Origin: Acidimicrobiaceae bacterium
Lineage (GTDB): Bacteria; Actinomycetota; Acidimicrobiia; Acidimicrobiales; RAAP-2
Length of the DNA stretch: 64,000 bases
Reading direction: 5' to 3'
NCBI GenBank assembly: GCA_003132205.1
Contig: PKWY01000027.1
Location: 154,340 to 218,339 of the forward strand
Under the pieces are notes generated by a model. That model was not told where the DNA came from. It did no database searches and worked only from the letters and a program-made list of their open reading frames with translations. Below are positions 1-10,013 of the stretch, piece after piece. The position numbers were made by a program, and so were the translations under genes. Positions within the stretch are counted from its first letter, which is position 1. The number at the start of each line of letters is the position of its first letter.

Positions 1-616
1 TTCAGGGATTTGGGAGCCTTCCGGCGGCCACATCTACTGGAAGGGCGACGAGATCCACGTTCACACGCCGCGAAACGCCACCGATCTCGGCATCGCCACG
101 GTGTACCAGGACCTGGCCCTCTGCGACAATCTCGACATCGTCCAGAACATGTATCTAGGGCGTGAGGAGACCAAGTTCGCGATGCTTGATGAGATCAAGA
201 TGGAGTTGGCCACCAATCAGCTTCTAAGGGACCTCTCGGTGTCCACCGTGAAGTCGGTGCGCCAACTAGTCGCATCGCTGTCGGGTGGTCAACGCCAAGC
301 CATCGCGGTTGCGCGTGCAGTCATGCGCGAATCGCAGTTGGTGATCATGGACGAACCCACTGCCGCGCTCGGCGTGTCCCAGACCGCCCAGGTTCTCCAG
401 TTGATCCGCACGCTTTCATCGCGCGGGATGGCGGTGCTCGTCATTTCGCACAACCTGAACGATGTGTTCACTGTCGCTGACCGTATTGCCGTCATGCACC
501 TGGGAGCGCTGTGCAGCGAAGGTCCGGCTTCGAACTACGACACCGCGAGTGCGGTAGAACTCATCACGACCGGCCACTCCAGTCGTGTGCCATCCACGCT
601 TACTCCAAGCTCATAA
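1..616 (+). CDS. Sugar ABC transporter ATP-binding protein (RbsA/FrcA-like), 5' partial
   Basis: Frame is open to the window start (SGIWEPSGGHIYWKGDEIHVHTPRNATDLGIATVYQDLALCDNL); signature LSGGQRQAIAVARAVM, Walker B VIMDEP, H-loop VISHN; followed by a sugar permease. Confidence 0.9.
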   Translation, partial: SGIWEPSGGHIYWKGDEIHVHTPRNATDLGIATVYQDLALCDNLDIVQNMYLGREETKFAMLDEIKMELATNQLLRDLSVSTVKSVRQLVASLSGGQRQAIAVARAVMRESQLVIMDEPTAALGVSQTAQVLQLIRTLSSRGMAVLVISHNLNDVFTVADRIAVMHLGALCSEGPASNYDTASAVELITTGHSSRVPSTLTPSS

Positions 617-634
617 TCGAAAGGTAGTCGGATC

Positions 635-1888
635 TTGTCTGCCCCTCACCAAGAAGACCCCACGCTGCATGTGTCGGAAGACCTTTCGATTCCCGGTCCG
701 AATTCGATTGGATTACTGGTCAAGCGCATGCGACAAGGCGACAGCGGGATGCTGCCGGTCCTCGTCGGGCTTCTCCTACTGGTCATCTATTTCCAGATAA
801 GGAATGCCGCGTTCCTTTCTTCCGGGAACCTCGTGAATCTCTTCGTGCAGGCGACCATCTTCATCCTCCTCGGAATGGCCGAGATCTGGCTCCTGCTGCT
901 CGGAGAGATCGACCTTTCGATTGGGATTACTTCGGTGCTCGGTGGAGCTGTCACGGTGATCCTCGTCGATCCCCAGTTCAACGTGTCCTGGTTCCTAGCC
1001 CTGCCCGCTGGGGTGCTCGTCGTCACCGCCATCGGTGCGCTCTACGGACTGATTGTGGTCAGACTTAAAGTCCCCTCGTTCATCGTCACTCTGGCCGGTT
1101 TCCTGGCCTTCCAAGGCGTGCTCATCTACCTGGTGGATGCCCAGGGTACCGGTGGCACAATCCCGGTCCACGAGAAGGTGCTGTACAACCTCGTCTATGG
1201 CTACCTGACTCCGTTGTGGACTTGGATATTGATTGTCGCCGGTGTCGCGTTCCTGGGTTACCGGATGATCAGGATGGACGTGAGCCGTCGATCGAGTGGG
1301 CTCGCTACCGACCCCTTATCGTTCGTCATTGGGAAGGTTGCGCTGCTTTTGGCGGCGGGCATCATCCTCGCGATGGTGTTTAACGCCAACCGAGGCACCT
1401 TCGTTCCGCTGAGCGGCATGCCCTTCGCCATTCCAGTTGACTTGGGTGTCTTGTCGTTCGGGACACTCATTCTCACCAAGACAAAGGCGGGACGTTACAT
1501 CTACGCAATCGGCGGAAATACCGAAGCCGCTCGTCGCGCTGGCGTGAGGGTGGAGCGCTACCGCCTTCTCGCGTTCTGTCTGGCTGGCCTCACGGGTGGA
1601 GTCGGCGGGCTCTTGTACGTGTCGAACCTCAACGGGGTCAATGACGGACCGCCAAGCACCCTGACTCTCTACGCGATTGCGGCGGCCGTTATCGGCGGCA
1701 CCAGCCTCTTCGGTGGTCGCGGCAAGATGATCCACGCCGTCGTCGGCGGAATCATCATCGCCACCATCTACAACGGGATGGCGCTACTCAGCATGAGTGC
1801 CTCGACCCAGTACATCGTGACCGGCGTGGTACTTCTCGCTGCGGTCACCGTGGACGCGATAGCGCGCCGGCGTAGCGCGACCAGTTGA
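635..1888 (+). CDS. Sugar ABC transporter permease (ribose/xylose type, BPD_transp_2-like)
   Basis: Polytopic; GEIDLSIG motif, IGGNTEAARRAGV and IGGTSLFGGRG are typical of RbsC/XylH permeases. Confidence 0.9.
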   Translation: MSAPHQEDPTLHVSEDLSIPGPNSIGLLVKRMRQGDSGMLPVLVGLLLLVIYFQIRNAAFLSSGNLVNLFVQATIFILLGMAEIWLLLLGEIDLSIGITSVLGGAVTVILVDPQFNVSWFLALPAGVLVVTAIGALYGLIVVRLKVPSFIVTLAGFLAFQGVLIYLVDAQGTGGTIPVHEKVLYNLVYGYLTPLWTWILIVAGVAFLGYRMIRMDVSRRSSGLATDPLSFVIGKVALLLAAGIILAMVFNANRGTFVPLSGMPFAIPVDLGVLSFGTLILTKTKAGRYIYAIGGNTEAARRAGVRVERYRLLAFCLAGLTGGVGGLLYVSNLNGVNDGPPSTLTLYAIAAAVIGGTSLFGGRGKMIHAVVGGIIIATIYNGMALLSMSASTQYIVTGVVLLAAVTVDAIARRRSATS

Positions 1889-1916
1889 TCCGGGTCGCGG
1901 CAAAAGGAACCAGGAC

Positions 1917-2687
1917 TTGACCACGGAAGCGAGCCTTGAGGGTCGAGTGGCCCTGGTGACCGGCGCCAGTCGCGGAATCGGCTTGGCCATTGCCCAGGGC
2001 GTCGTCGAGCGTGGAGGTCGCGTCGTCATCTCCTCTCGGAGCGAGTCGAATCTCGCGGAGGCGCTCTCGACATTCAGCGACGCCCGTTCGGTGCACGCGG
2101 TTGTTGCGCACGTTGGATCACGCCAAGACGCTGACCGGCTCGTCACCGAGACCATTGAGAGGTTTGGACGCCTTGACATCTTGGTGAACAACGCTGCGAC
2201 CAATCCGTATTTCGGACCGTTGGTCGACATAGATGACGCAAGAATGCAGAAGACCTACGAGGTCAATCAGGCGTCGATCGTTACCCACACCGCCGCGGCC
2301 TGGCACCAGTGGATGGGTGAGCACGGTGGCGTGGTGCTCAACATCGCTTCGGTCGGCGGGCTGGGACCCGAGCCGGGGCTCGGATGGTACAACGTCACTA
2401 AAGCCGCGGTCATCCATCTGACCAAGCAGTTCGCCTGGGAGCTCGCTCCCAAGGTGCGCGTCAACGCCATCGCGCCGGGAGTCGTTCGAACGGACCTGGC
2501 CCGCGGCCTCTGGGAAAAGAACGAGGACCTCCTCACCGGGCACATCCCGATGAGGCGACTCGGCGAGCCCGATGACGTCGCAGAGATGGCGTTGATGCTC
2601 GTGAGTGATTCGTCTTCGTGGATAACGGGCCAGACGATCGTCATCGACGGCGGCACCACCAACCAGCCATCAGGTGGCGTCGGCTAG
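1917..2687 (+). CDS. SDR family oxidoreductase
   Basis: TGASRGIG, NNAA, Y-x3-K (WYNVTKAA), C-terminal ITGQTIVIDGG; TTG start after aaagga. Confidence 0.9.
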   Translation: MTTEASLEGRVALVTGASRGIGLAIAQGVVERGGRVVISSRSESNLAEALSTFSDARSVHAVVAHVGSRQDADRLVTETIERFGRLDILVNNAATNPYFGPLVDIDDARMQKTYEVNQASIVTHTAAAWHQWMGEHGGVVLNIASVGGLGPEPGLGWYNVTKAAVIHLTKQFAWELAPKVRVNAIAPGVVRTDLARGLWEKNEDLLTGHIPMRRLGEPDDVAEMALMLVSDSSSWITGQTIVIDGGTTNQPSGGVG

Positions 2688-3793
2688 AGAAGCCCCGCCA
2701 GTTCGCTTCGGCGAATCTTCCCGTTGGCGGTGCGCGGGATCCGCTCGACGAAGATGATTGTCTTGGGCTTGGCCCATGGACCAATTCGCTCACTGGCGAC
2801 GTCGTGTATCTCCTGGGTGACGTCACGGTGTTCGCTCACGACCAGCGCGACAACGCGCTCGCCCCATTCGGAGTCCGGTTGGCCCAGCACGGCTACATCG
2901 TTCACTTGATCGAGCGACATGAGCAGCGCTTCGAGGTCCTCGGGCCAGAGTTTCTCGCCTCCCGTGTTGATTACGTAGTCGAGGCGCCCTCGCACGGAGA
3001 CCATTCCGTCAACGACGTCACCGGCGTCACCGGTGGGAAACCAGTCATCCTTGCCATCAGGTCCGGCGATCGATGGCCGCGGCGAGGTCCGGTACGAGCG
3101 AAAGAGCGTCGGGCTTCGAACAATGATCTGTCCCTCGACGCTCGCCACCTCGACTCCCGGAAGCGCGATGCGGTCGTAGACGACGCCGGATCCGGTCTCG
3201 GTCATTCCCCAGGTGGTTATGACGTTGTCGGGCAGTGCGGCGGGCGGGCGCGCCCCTCCCAGCAAGACCTTTTCGAAGCCGCTCAGGTCGTAGCGGGCCA
3301 GCTGCGCTCGAACGACTGACACGTGGGTTGCGCCGCGCCGCGCCCCAAACGAGAGGTCGTCGGGCGCGCCCCAAACGAGAGTGGCATCATCGAAGATCGT
3401 CCTTAGGAGCACCGCGAGTCCGCCAATGTGATTGGCCGGAAGGCACGGGTACCAGACGGGGTCGTGATCGCCTCGCAGCGTCGCTTGGGTGAGTACGGCG
3501 CTCGCTTGAAGTGCATCCCACGTCAGCTCCGCGGCCTTCGCGGTGCCGCTCGAACCCGACGTCAACATGACCAGGCCGATCTCGTCATCGACTTGCCGGC
3601 CGTAGTTGCGCGAGTGGCGTCCGCTCGGGTCCAGTACAGCGGTGGCCCCGAGAAGATCGAGCTCCTCTTCGCGCCGCCTCGGCGAAACTCGTTGATCGAG
3701 CACGCAGAAGGCGACCCGATCTTCCACGCACTGCCGCAGGGACGCTTCCAACTCCGGGCCGAGGGGAAGGTCGAGAGCCAGCAACGAATTCAC
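2684..3793 (-). CDS. menE: AMP-binding enzyme, probable o-succinylbenzoate-CoA ligase
   Basis: LTSGSSGTAKAAELTW, WGMTETGSGV, PTGDAGDV, ANGKIRR adenylation motifs; genomic context with menB/A/H/D. Confidence 0.8.
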   Translation of the reverse strand: MNSLLALDLPLGPELEASLRQCVEDRVAFCVLDQRVSPRRREEELDLLGATAVLDPSGRHSRNYGRQVDDEIGLVMLTSGSSGTAKAAELTWDALQASAVLTQATLRGDHDPVWYPCLPANHIGGLAVLLRTIFDDATLVWGAPDDLSFGARRGATHVSVVRAQLARYDLSGFEKVLLGGARPPAALPDNVITTWGMTETGSGVVYDRIALPGVEVASVEGQIIVRSPTLFRSYRTSPRPSIAGPDGKDDWFPTGDAGDVVDGMVSVRGRLDYVINTGGEKLWPEDLEALLMSLDQVNDVAVLGQPDSEWGERVVALVVSEHRDVTQEIHDVASERIGPWAKPKTIIFVERIPRTANGKIRRSELAGLL

Positions 3794-3849
3794 CCTGTGA
3801 CACTACGCCGCGTCGAAGTAGGTTTGCTGGAGGAAAGCGTGGGTGGACA

Positions 3850-4245
3850 GTGGCGTCGCTTCGGCACGAGATTCGAATTTCAGCTCCGGTGGATGTTGTG
3901 TGGGGGGTCATCACCCGTCCTGAATCGATACCTCAATGGTTCCCCGGAATCGATTCGTGCACGGTTGACGGTAACCATCGCGTCATCACGACCAAAGCTG
4001 GTCTCGAGATGCCCGAGGAGATCCTGACCAATGATCCCCTGCTTCGCAGGTTCGCCTACCGCATAACCGCACCCTTGTACAAGTTCCACTTGGGGGTCAT
4101 TGACGTCATTGCGATCGGCGTCAACGACTCGCTCTGCGTGTACTCAACGACCGCCGAACCCGACGTGCTGGCGCTGATCATCGCCGGAGGCACCAAGGAC
4201 GCCCTGGTGGAAATCAAGCGCATAGGCGAGGAACTGGCGAGGTAA
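3850..4245 (+). CDS. SRPBCC (START/polyketide cyclase-like) family protein
   Basis: RHEIRISAPVDVVWGVITRPESIPQWFPGIDS is typical of the SRPBCC N-terminus. Confidence 0.7.
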   Translation: MASLRHEIRISAPVDVVWGVITRPESIPQWFPGIDSCTVDGNHRVITTKAGLEMPEEILTNDPLLRRFAYRITAPLYKFHLGVIDVIAIGVNDSLCVYSTTAEPDVLALIIAGGTKDALVEIKRIGEELAR

Positions 4246-4248
4246 TCC

Positions 4249-5823
4249 ATGGGACGAAAGATCCTTTTCATAACAACTGATCAGCAGCGGTACGACACCC
4301 TCGGCGTGAACGGAGGCATCCTCGCTCGCACCCCGGTGCTCGACGGTCTCGCCGGCGAAGGCATCCGTTACGAGCGTTGCCAGCCGACGTCGGTCGTCTG
4401 CATGCCCTCGCGAGCATCGATGCTGACCGGGCAGTTCCCCACCACGCACGGGGCATGGATGAACGGGGTCGCGCTCGCGGTCGACGCTCCGTCGGTAGCG
4501 GAGAATCTGCACGATGCCGGCTACGCGACGGCGCTCATTGGCAAGGCGCACTTCGAGCCCATGATGGATCCCTTTGGGCGTTTCGCCGAGAACTCGCTCG
4601 CCAGCCTCGGAATCCCCTCGATCGAGCAGGACTGGTTCGACGGCCGGCGCGGTGTTCACCGCGGGTTCGACTACCTGGAGTTCGCGACCCACGGCGTCAT
4701 GGGCCCTTTGCACTACGCGAAGTGGATCAACGCCAATCATCCAGGGGCTGCGGCGGGTTTCTACCCGGTGCTCGATGCGGAACTCAACGTGAACGCGGCG
4801 GGTGGCGGCGACACCGGGGCGCCCCAGGTGAAGGTCAACGGCGTGCACCGCGACTGGTACCACACCGACTGGGTGGCGCAGCGAACGATCTCGTGGCTCA
4901 AGCGCCAGGACGACGACCGGGACTGGTTCTGTTGGATGAGTTTCCCCGACCCTCATCACCCGTGGGATCCGCCGAAGTCAGAGATTGGTCGCGTGCCCTG
5001 GAGGGAGGTTCCGTTACCGGCGAACTATCCAGAAAAGCCGAACGAACGCGAGGCGCTGATCGACGCCAAGGCCCGGCACTGGCGTGCGTGGTACGACGGG
5101 ACACTCGTGTCGAACTATGAAGCGCCCGCGAAGTGGGTTCCCGCCACGCTTACCGCGGACCAGGTGCGAGAGGTGAACGCGCTCAACGCGGTCGAGGTCG
5201 AGCTGATTGACGAGGCGATCGGCAAGGTCATGAAGGCCATCGAGGCAAAGGGATGGGTCGATGACGTCGACGTCATTTTCACGACCGACCACGGAGAGTT
5301 TCAAGGTGATTTCGGCTTCTTGTTCAAGGGCCCGTACCACGTCGATGCCTTGATGCGGCTGCCCCTCATCTGGCGTCCGGCGCGCTCCACCAAACCCCGT
5401 GCGAGCGTGGTGACGGCACCCGTCAGCCTGGTGTCGCTGGCGGCGACGTTTCTGGCGGTGGCCGGCCAGCCCGCGCCAGTGTGGGTCGAAGGCGCCTCGT
5501 TGCCGGTCGATGACGATGATGCCCACGCCCGCTCGTTCGAATCGACGGTCACCGAGTGGGATTCGGCCCTGTTCGGAGTCGATGTGCACGTTCGATCGGT
5601 CGTGACTCGCGGTCACCTCTACAGCGAGTACCAGCCCGGGACGCTTCATGACGGGAGCGAGGGCGAGCTTTACGACCTGGCGGACGACCCGCAGCAACGC
5701 GTGAATCGCTTCAACGACCCGGCGTTCGCCAGCGTCCGCGAGGACCTGCACGAGCGCCTTGTTGAGCACGAGGATCGCCCGGGTGAACGGGCCGAGCCCG
5801 GCGTGGTGATGGCCCCCGTCTGA
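4249..5823 (+). CDS. Sulfatase (alkaline phosphatase superfamily, Cys-type)
   Basis: TTDQQRYDTLG; CMPSRASMLTG (C-x-P-S-R formylglycine signature); TTDHGEFQGDFG. Confidence 0.9.
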   Translation: MGRKILFITTDQQRYDTLGVNGGILARTPVLDGLAGEGIRYERCQPTSVVCMPSRASMLTGQFPTTHGAWMNGVALAVDAPSVAENLHDAGYATALIGKAHFEPMMDPFGRFAENSLASLGIPSIEQDWFDGRRGVHRGFDYLEFATHGVMGPLHYAKWINANHPGAAAGFYPVLDAELNVNAAGGGDTGAPQVKVNGVHRDWYHTDWVAQRTISWLKRQDDDRDWFCWMSFPDPHHPWDPPKSEIGRVPWREVPLPANYPEKPNEREALIDAKARHWRAWYDGTLVSNYEAPAKWVPATLTADQVREVNALNAVEVELIDEAIGKVMKAIEAKGWVDDVDVIFTTDHGEFQGDFGFLFKGPYHVDALMRLPLIWRPARSTKPRASVVTAPVSLVSLAATFLAVAGQPAPVWVEGASLPVDDDDAHARSFESTVTEWDSALFGVDVHVRSVVTRGHLYSEYQPGTLHDGSEGELYDLADDPQQRVNRFNDPAFASVREDLHERLVEHEDRPGERAEPGVVMAPV

Positions 5824-5844
5824 ACGAGCGGTAGCGTGGTCGGC

Positions 5845-6738
5845 ATGTCCGACACCGTTATTCAAGGTTCACCGATTGACCCCGTCGAGGAGTTCCGCTC
5901 GTGGCCGCTGCCCGCGTGGGAGCAGCAGGGCGAGTACGGCGACATCATCTACGAGGTGGGCGAGGGGATCGCGCGAATCACCATCAATCGACCCGAACGC
6001 CGCAACGCGTTTCGACCCCAGACACTGTTTGAACTGTCGGACGCCTTCGAGCGCGCGCGCGACGACATCTCAGTCGGCACCATCATCCTGACCGGCGCGG
6101 GGCCCGACGCCTTCTGCTCGGGGGGCGACCAGAAGATCCGGGGCGACGACGGCTACATCGGCGATGACGAGGTCGCGCGCCAGGGAGTCGGACGCCTCAA
6201 TGTGCTCGATCTCCAGATTCAAATTCGGCGGCTACCCAAGCCCGTCATCGCTCAGATCGCGGGCTACGCCATTGGCGGCGGGCACATATTGCACCTCGTG
6301 TGCGATCTCTCCCTCGCGGCGGACAATGCCCGCTTCGGCCAGACTGGACCCCGCGTTGGCTCATTCGACGGGGGCTACGGTTCGTCACTGCTCGCGCGCA
6401 GCATTGGCCTGAAGCGCGCGAAGGAAGTCTGGTTCCTCTGCCGCCAGTACGACGCGCAGCAGGCGCTCGACTGGGGCCTCGTCAACACGGTGGTGCCGCT
6501 TGCGCAGCTGGAGAGCGAGACCGTGGCGTGGTGCCGTCAGATGCTGACGCTCTCGCCGCTCGCGCTTCGAATGTTGAAGGCCGGATTCAACGCCGCCGAA
6601 GACGGCCTCGCCGGAGTCCAGCAACTCGCCGGAGACGCCACGATGCTGTTCTACATGTCAGAAGAAGGCCAAGAAGGTCGCAACGCATTCGTCGAGCACC
6701 GAAAGCCGGATTTTTCGAAGTTCCCGAAGCGTCCATGA
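5845..6738 (+). CDS. menB: 1,4-dihydroxy-2-naphthoyl-CoA synthase
   Basis: Crotonase fold; [53 protein letters not shown]. Start set at ATG 5845, 7 nt after TAGCGT. Confidence 0.93.
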   Translation: MSDTVIQGSPIDPVEEFRSWPLPAWEQQGEYGDIIYEVGEGIARITINRPERRNAFRPQTLFELSDAFERARDDISVGTIILTGAGPDAFCSGGDQKIRGDDGYIGDDEVARQGVGRLNVLDLQIQIRRLPKPVIAQIAGYAIGGGHILHLVCDLSLAADNARFGQTGPRVGSFDGGYGSSLLARSIGLKRAKEVWFLCRQYDAQQALDWGLVNTVVPLAQLESETVAWCRQMLTLSPLALRMLKAGFNAAEDGLAGVQQLAGDATMLFYMSEEGQEGRNAFVEHRKPDFSKFPKRP

Positions 6739-7604
6739 CCGGGGCTCCCGGGCCCCTTCGTCGATGGGTGCTGGCGGCTCGTCCCCGCACGCTCCCGGCC
6801 GCGCTGGTGCCGGTCCTGGTCGGCGCCTCGCTGGTGCGTCCCGCGCCCATTGAATGGCTGAACTCGGCGTTGTGCGTGTTGGTGGCCCTCGCGCTGCAGA
6901 TCGGCACCAACTACGCCAACGACTACTCGGACGGGGTTCGCGGGACGGACGCGGTTCGCGTGGGCCCGTTTCGACTGACCGCTTCATCGCTCGTTGAGCC
7001 ATCACGGGTGAAGTACGCAGCGTGGGCCTTGTTCGCGTTCGCCGCCGTGGTCGGTCTGCTGTTGGCGTCGAGGACGTCGTGGTGGCTATTGCTCGTCGGA
7101 CTCACCGCCATCCTCGCGGGCTGGTTCTACACCGGCGGCCCGATTCCCTACGGTTACTACGGCTTCGGCGAGCTGTTCGTCCTGACCTATTTCGGCTTCG
7201 TCGCCACGGTCGGCACGAGCTACGTGCAGCACCTGAGATTTCCCGGTTCCTCCTGGTGGTTCGGCCTGGCCACCGGCTCCATGGCGTGCGCATTGCTCGA
7301 AGCCAACAACCTGCGCGATGTTGAGGGCGATCAGTTGTCTGGCAAGAAGACGCTCGCCGCCCGGCTCGGGCGCACGCGCGCGTCGTGGCTCTACGCGATC
7401 TCCGTCGCGGGGGTCGTCATCGGGGTGGTCATGGGCGGCGAAGGACTCGTTGGCGCCGTCGCCATCGCCCTCTACATCCCCGCTCTGAGGATGGCCTTTT
7501 CACCTCGAAACGGGCGGGAGTTGCTGGCCCTCCTCCAAGCCACGGCGAGGACCCAACTGGTGCTCGGTGGACTGCTTGGCGCGACCTTCTTCGTCACCCG
7601 TTGA
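6735..7604 (+). CDS. menA: 1,4-dihydroxy-2-naphthoate polyprenyltransferase
   Basis: UbiA-type; [14 protein letters not shown] and NNLRDVEGD motifs; ATGA overlap with menB. ORF-track start 6300 is a spurious extension. Confidence 0.9.
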   Translation: MTGAPGPLRRWVLAARPRTLPAALVPVLVGASLVRPAPIEWLNSALCVLVALALQIGTNYANDYSDGVRGTDAVRVGPFRLTASSLVEPSRVKYAAWALFAFAAVVGLLLASRTSWWLLLVGLTAILAGWFYTGGPIPYGYYGFGELFVLTYFGFVATVGTSYVQHLRFPGSSWWFGLATGSMACALLEANNLRDVEGDQLSGKKTLAARLGRTRASWLYAISVAGVVIGVVMGGEGLVGAVAIALYIPALRMAFSPRNGRELLALLQATARTQLVLGGLLGATFFVTR

Positions 7605-8343
7605 GGAACTCCCGCACGGCTTGTGCGGTGCGCTGAGGCTGCTCAAGCTGGGCGGCGTGCCCGGCTCCTCCAATGAGCAGCCAGGCGCCGTTCTTGACGC
7701 CGCTCGCGATCGCCTCGGCTTCAAGGGAGAACTTGGCGTCGTTCGCTCCCGCCAATGCCAGCGTGGGCACTTCGATCTCGTGGAGTCTTGTCCCGAGCCA
7801 CTCTTGGGTCCCCGTGCCCGACGTGCGCAGTGAATTAGCGAGACCGTGGGGATCGGAGCTTCTGGCGGCCCGTTCGAAGTCATCGTTCGCGAGTGCTGTA
7901 AACATCGGTTGGCTCAGCCACTCATCGAGGAATCGGCGTGCGCCGATTTCCTCGATCCGCTGGGCCAAGTCGTCATCGCGCCGCTTGCGGGCTGCGCGCT
8001 CGTCGAGGTCTTCTATCCCGCGAGAAGCGCCCAGCAACACCAGGCGGGAGATTCGATCGGGATGTCGAAGGGCGAGGTGAAGGGCCACCCGCGCCCCAAA
8101 GGAGTAGCCCCCGAGAGCGACGGGCTCGTCGGGAAGCGTCTTTGCGAGCAGATCGGCCGTTTCATTGAGCGTGGCGCTGATTGCCGCCGCCGAACCGTGG
8201 CCCGGCAGGTCCAGCGTCAGCAGTTCGTTGGTTCCTGCCAGAATGGAACGGAACTGGTGTGCCGACGACCTCGTTTGAGTGAATCCGTGCAGCCAAACGA
8301 GGGCTGATCCCGACCCTTGTCGATCGTAACTGAGGAGTGGCAT
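7594..8343 (-). CDS. menH: Alpha/beta hydrolase, probable SHCHC synthase
   Basis: LHGFTQT, GYSFGARVAL nucleophile elbow, GAGHAAQLEQP; men context. Start set at MPLLSYDRQG (8343). Confidence 0.75.
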   Translation of the reverse strand: MPLLSYDRQGSGSALVWLHGFTQTRSSAHQFRSILAGTNELLTLDLPGHGSAAAISATLNETADLLAKTLPDEPVALGGYSFGARVALHLALRHPDRISRLVLLGASRGIEDLDERAARKRRDDDLAQRIEEIGARRFLDEWLSQPMFTALANDDFERAARSSDPHGLANSLRTSGTGTQEWLGTRLHEIEVPTLALAGANDAKFSLEAEAIASGVKNGAWLLIGGAGHAAQLEQPQRTAQAVREFLNG

Positions 8344-10013
8344 TGCAACAGAGCGTACCGAGCGCGGCCGACGTCCAGGCGACGTTCGTGGCCACCGTCG
8401 TTGACGAGTGGTGCCGCAGTGGGCTTCGTGACGTCGTTGTCTGTCCCGGATCACGCTCCACGCCCCTCGCACTGGCGTTCGCCGACCGGGGCGAACTAGC
8501 GATCCACGTGAGGATCGACGAACGAAGCGCCGGGTTCTTCGCCCTTGGCCGCTCGCTTGCGACGAGGCGACCGGTCGCGATCCTCGTCACCAGCGGCACG
8601 GCCGCCGCCGAGTTGCACTCCGCCGTCGCCGAGGCGGACCTCGCCAATGTGGCGCTGCTCGTCCTCACCGCGGATCGCCCGCCCGAGCTCCACGGCGTCG
8701 GAGCGCCGCAGACGATCGTGCAACGCAACCTCTACGGCCCGATGGTGCGCCGCTTTGAGGAGCCGGGCGTCGCGCGACTCGAAGCGTCCTCCTCGTGGCG
8801 GGCCCTCGCCAACCGGCTCTGGTCCGACGCGGCCGGGACTTCGGGCGCCCCTGGACCGGTGCACTTGAACGCCGCGTTCATCGAGCCCCTCATCGGAACC
8901 GTCTTGGACCTGCCAAGCGGTCGAGAGGGTGGGGCCGCGTGGCGCATCTTCGCCAAGCCCCACGTCAGCGCGCCTCGGCTGGACGTGAACGGCCAGCGGG
9001 TGCTCGCCGTCGTGGGCCGAGGTGTTGGTGCCGACGTCATCGCCCAGTGTCGAGAACTGGATTGGGTGGTACTTGGCGACGCCACGGCGCAGGGTTCACT
9101 CGCGTATTTCGATCCGCTCCTTCGTGACGAATCCTTCGTTGATGGGGCGAAGCCGGACGTGATCGTGCGCCTGGGAGGGCTTCCCGCGTCGAAGGTCCTG
9201 CAGGAGCGGATGCGCCTCTGGAAGGCGCGAACGGTGGGCTTGCTCGGGGCCGGTCCGGTGAACGACCCGGACGGGTTGATCAGCGAGTTCGCTGCGGGAC
9301 TTCCGAGCGGCGACGCGGCCCTCCTTCGAGCCGATCCCGGCTACGCCCGCCATTGGCACGCCGCGTCGGAGTCGGTGGGCGAGTACTTGCGGGCCAAGGA
9401 GTCCGACGACGACGCGCTCGATGAACCGGCGGTCGCCCGGATTGTCGTGGAACTGAGCGGCGACTTCGAAGTTCCGCTCGTCGTGGGTTCTTCCATGCCC
9501 GTTCGCGACGTCGAATGGTGGTCGGCGTCGCGGCGCGCTGACACATTCGCCAACCGCGGCGTGAACGGAATCGACGGCGTGGTGTCAACCATTCTTGGTG
9601 TGAGCGTCGCCAGAAGGGGAATCGGCCTGATCGGCGACGTGACCCTGCTGCACGACGTGTCGGGCCTGGTGGACGGCTTGGGCGACGCCGGAGGCACGTG
9701 CGTGCTGGTCGTGACCGACAACCAGGGCGGCGGAATCTTCTCCTTCCTGCCCCAAGCCACGTCGCTCAGCGAGGACCGCTTCGAGCAGCTCTTTGGAACC
9801 CCGCGCTACCACGACGTGGAAGCGATCGCCAGAGCGTTCGGACATTTCAGCACGACGGTTCACTCGCGACTCGAACTGCAGCGCGCCGTCACACACGGGC
9901 TCAGCGTCGAAGGGGTCACCGTGGTCGTAGCGCGCGTACCGAACCGGAGGGAGAACGTGGCGATCCATGATTCGCTCAACCAGGTGATACAGAATCGTCG
10001 AGGTCGTTCGTGA
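8343..10013 (+). CDS. menD: 2-succinyl-5-enolpyruvyl-6-hydroxy-3-cyclohexene-1-carboxylate synthase
   Basis: ThDP enzyme: VVVCPGSRSTPLALAFAD, ERSAGFFALG, TSGTAAAELHSAVAEAD, NQGGGIFSFLPQ. TTG start 5 nt after GAGGAG. Confidence 0.93.
   Translation: MQQSVPSAADVQATFVATVVDEWCRSGLRDVVVCPGSRSTPLALAFADRGELAIHVRIDERSAGFFALGRSLATRRPVAILVTSGTAAAELHSAVAEADLANVALLVLTADRPPELHGVGAPQTIVQRNLYGPMVRRFEEPGVARLEASSSWRALANRLWSDAAGTSGAPGPVHLNAAFIEPLIGTVLDLPSGREGGAAWRIFAKPHVSAPRLDVNGQRVLAVVGRGVGADVIAQCRELDWVVLGDATAQGSLAYFDPLLRDESFVDGAKPDVIVRLGGLPASKVLQERMRLWKARTVGLLGAGPVNDPDGLISEFAAGLPSGDAALLRADPGYARHWHAASESVGEYLRAKESDDDALDEPAVARIVVELSGDFEVPLVVGSSMPVRDVEWWSASRRADTFANRGVNGIDGVVSTILGVSVARRGIGLIGDVTLLHDVSGLVDGLGDAGGTCVLVVTDNQGGGIFSFLPQATSLSEDRFEQLFGTPRYHDVEAIARAFGHFSTTVHSRLELQRAVTHGLSVEGVTVVVARVPNRRENVAIHDSLNQVIQNRRGRS

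Noticed and set aside
2618-3319. 233-aa plus-strand ORF opposite menE
   Set aside because: No recognisable domain; the minus strand encodes AMP-binding motifs.
6300-6734. N-terminal extension of the menA ORF
   Set aside because: Out-of-frame read-through of menB; real start is ATG 6735 in the ATGA overlap.
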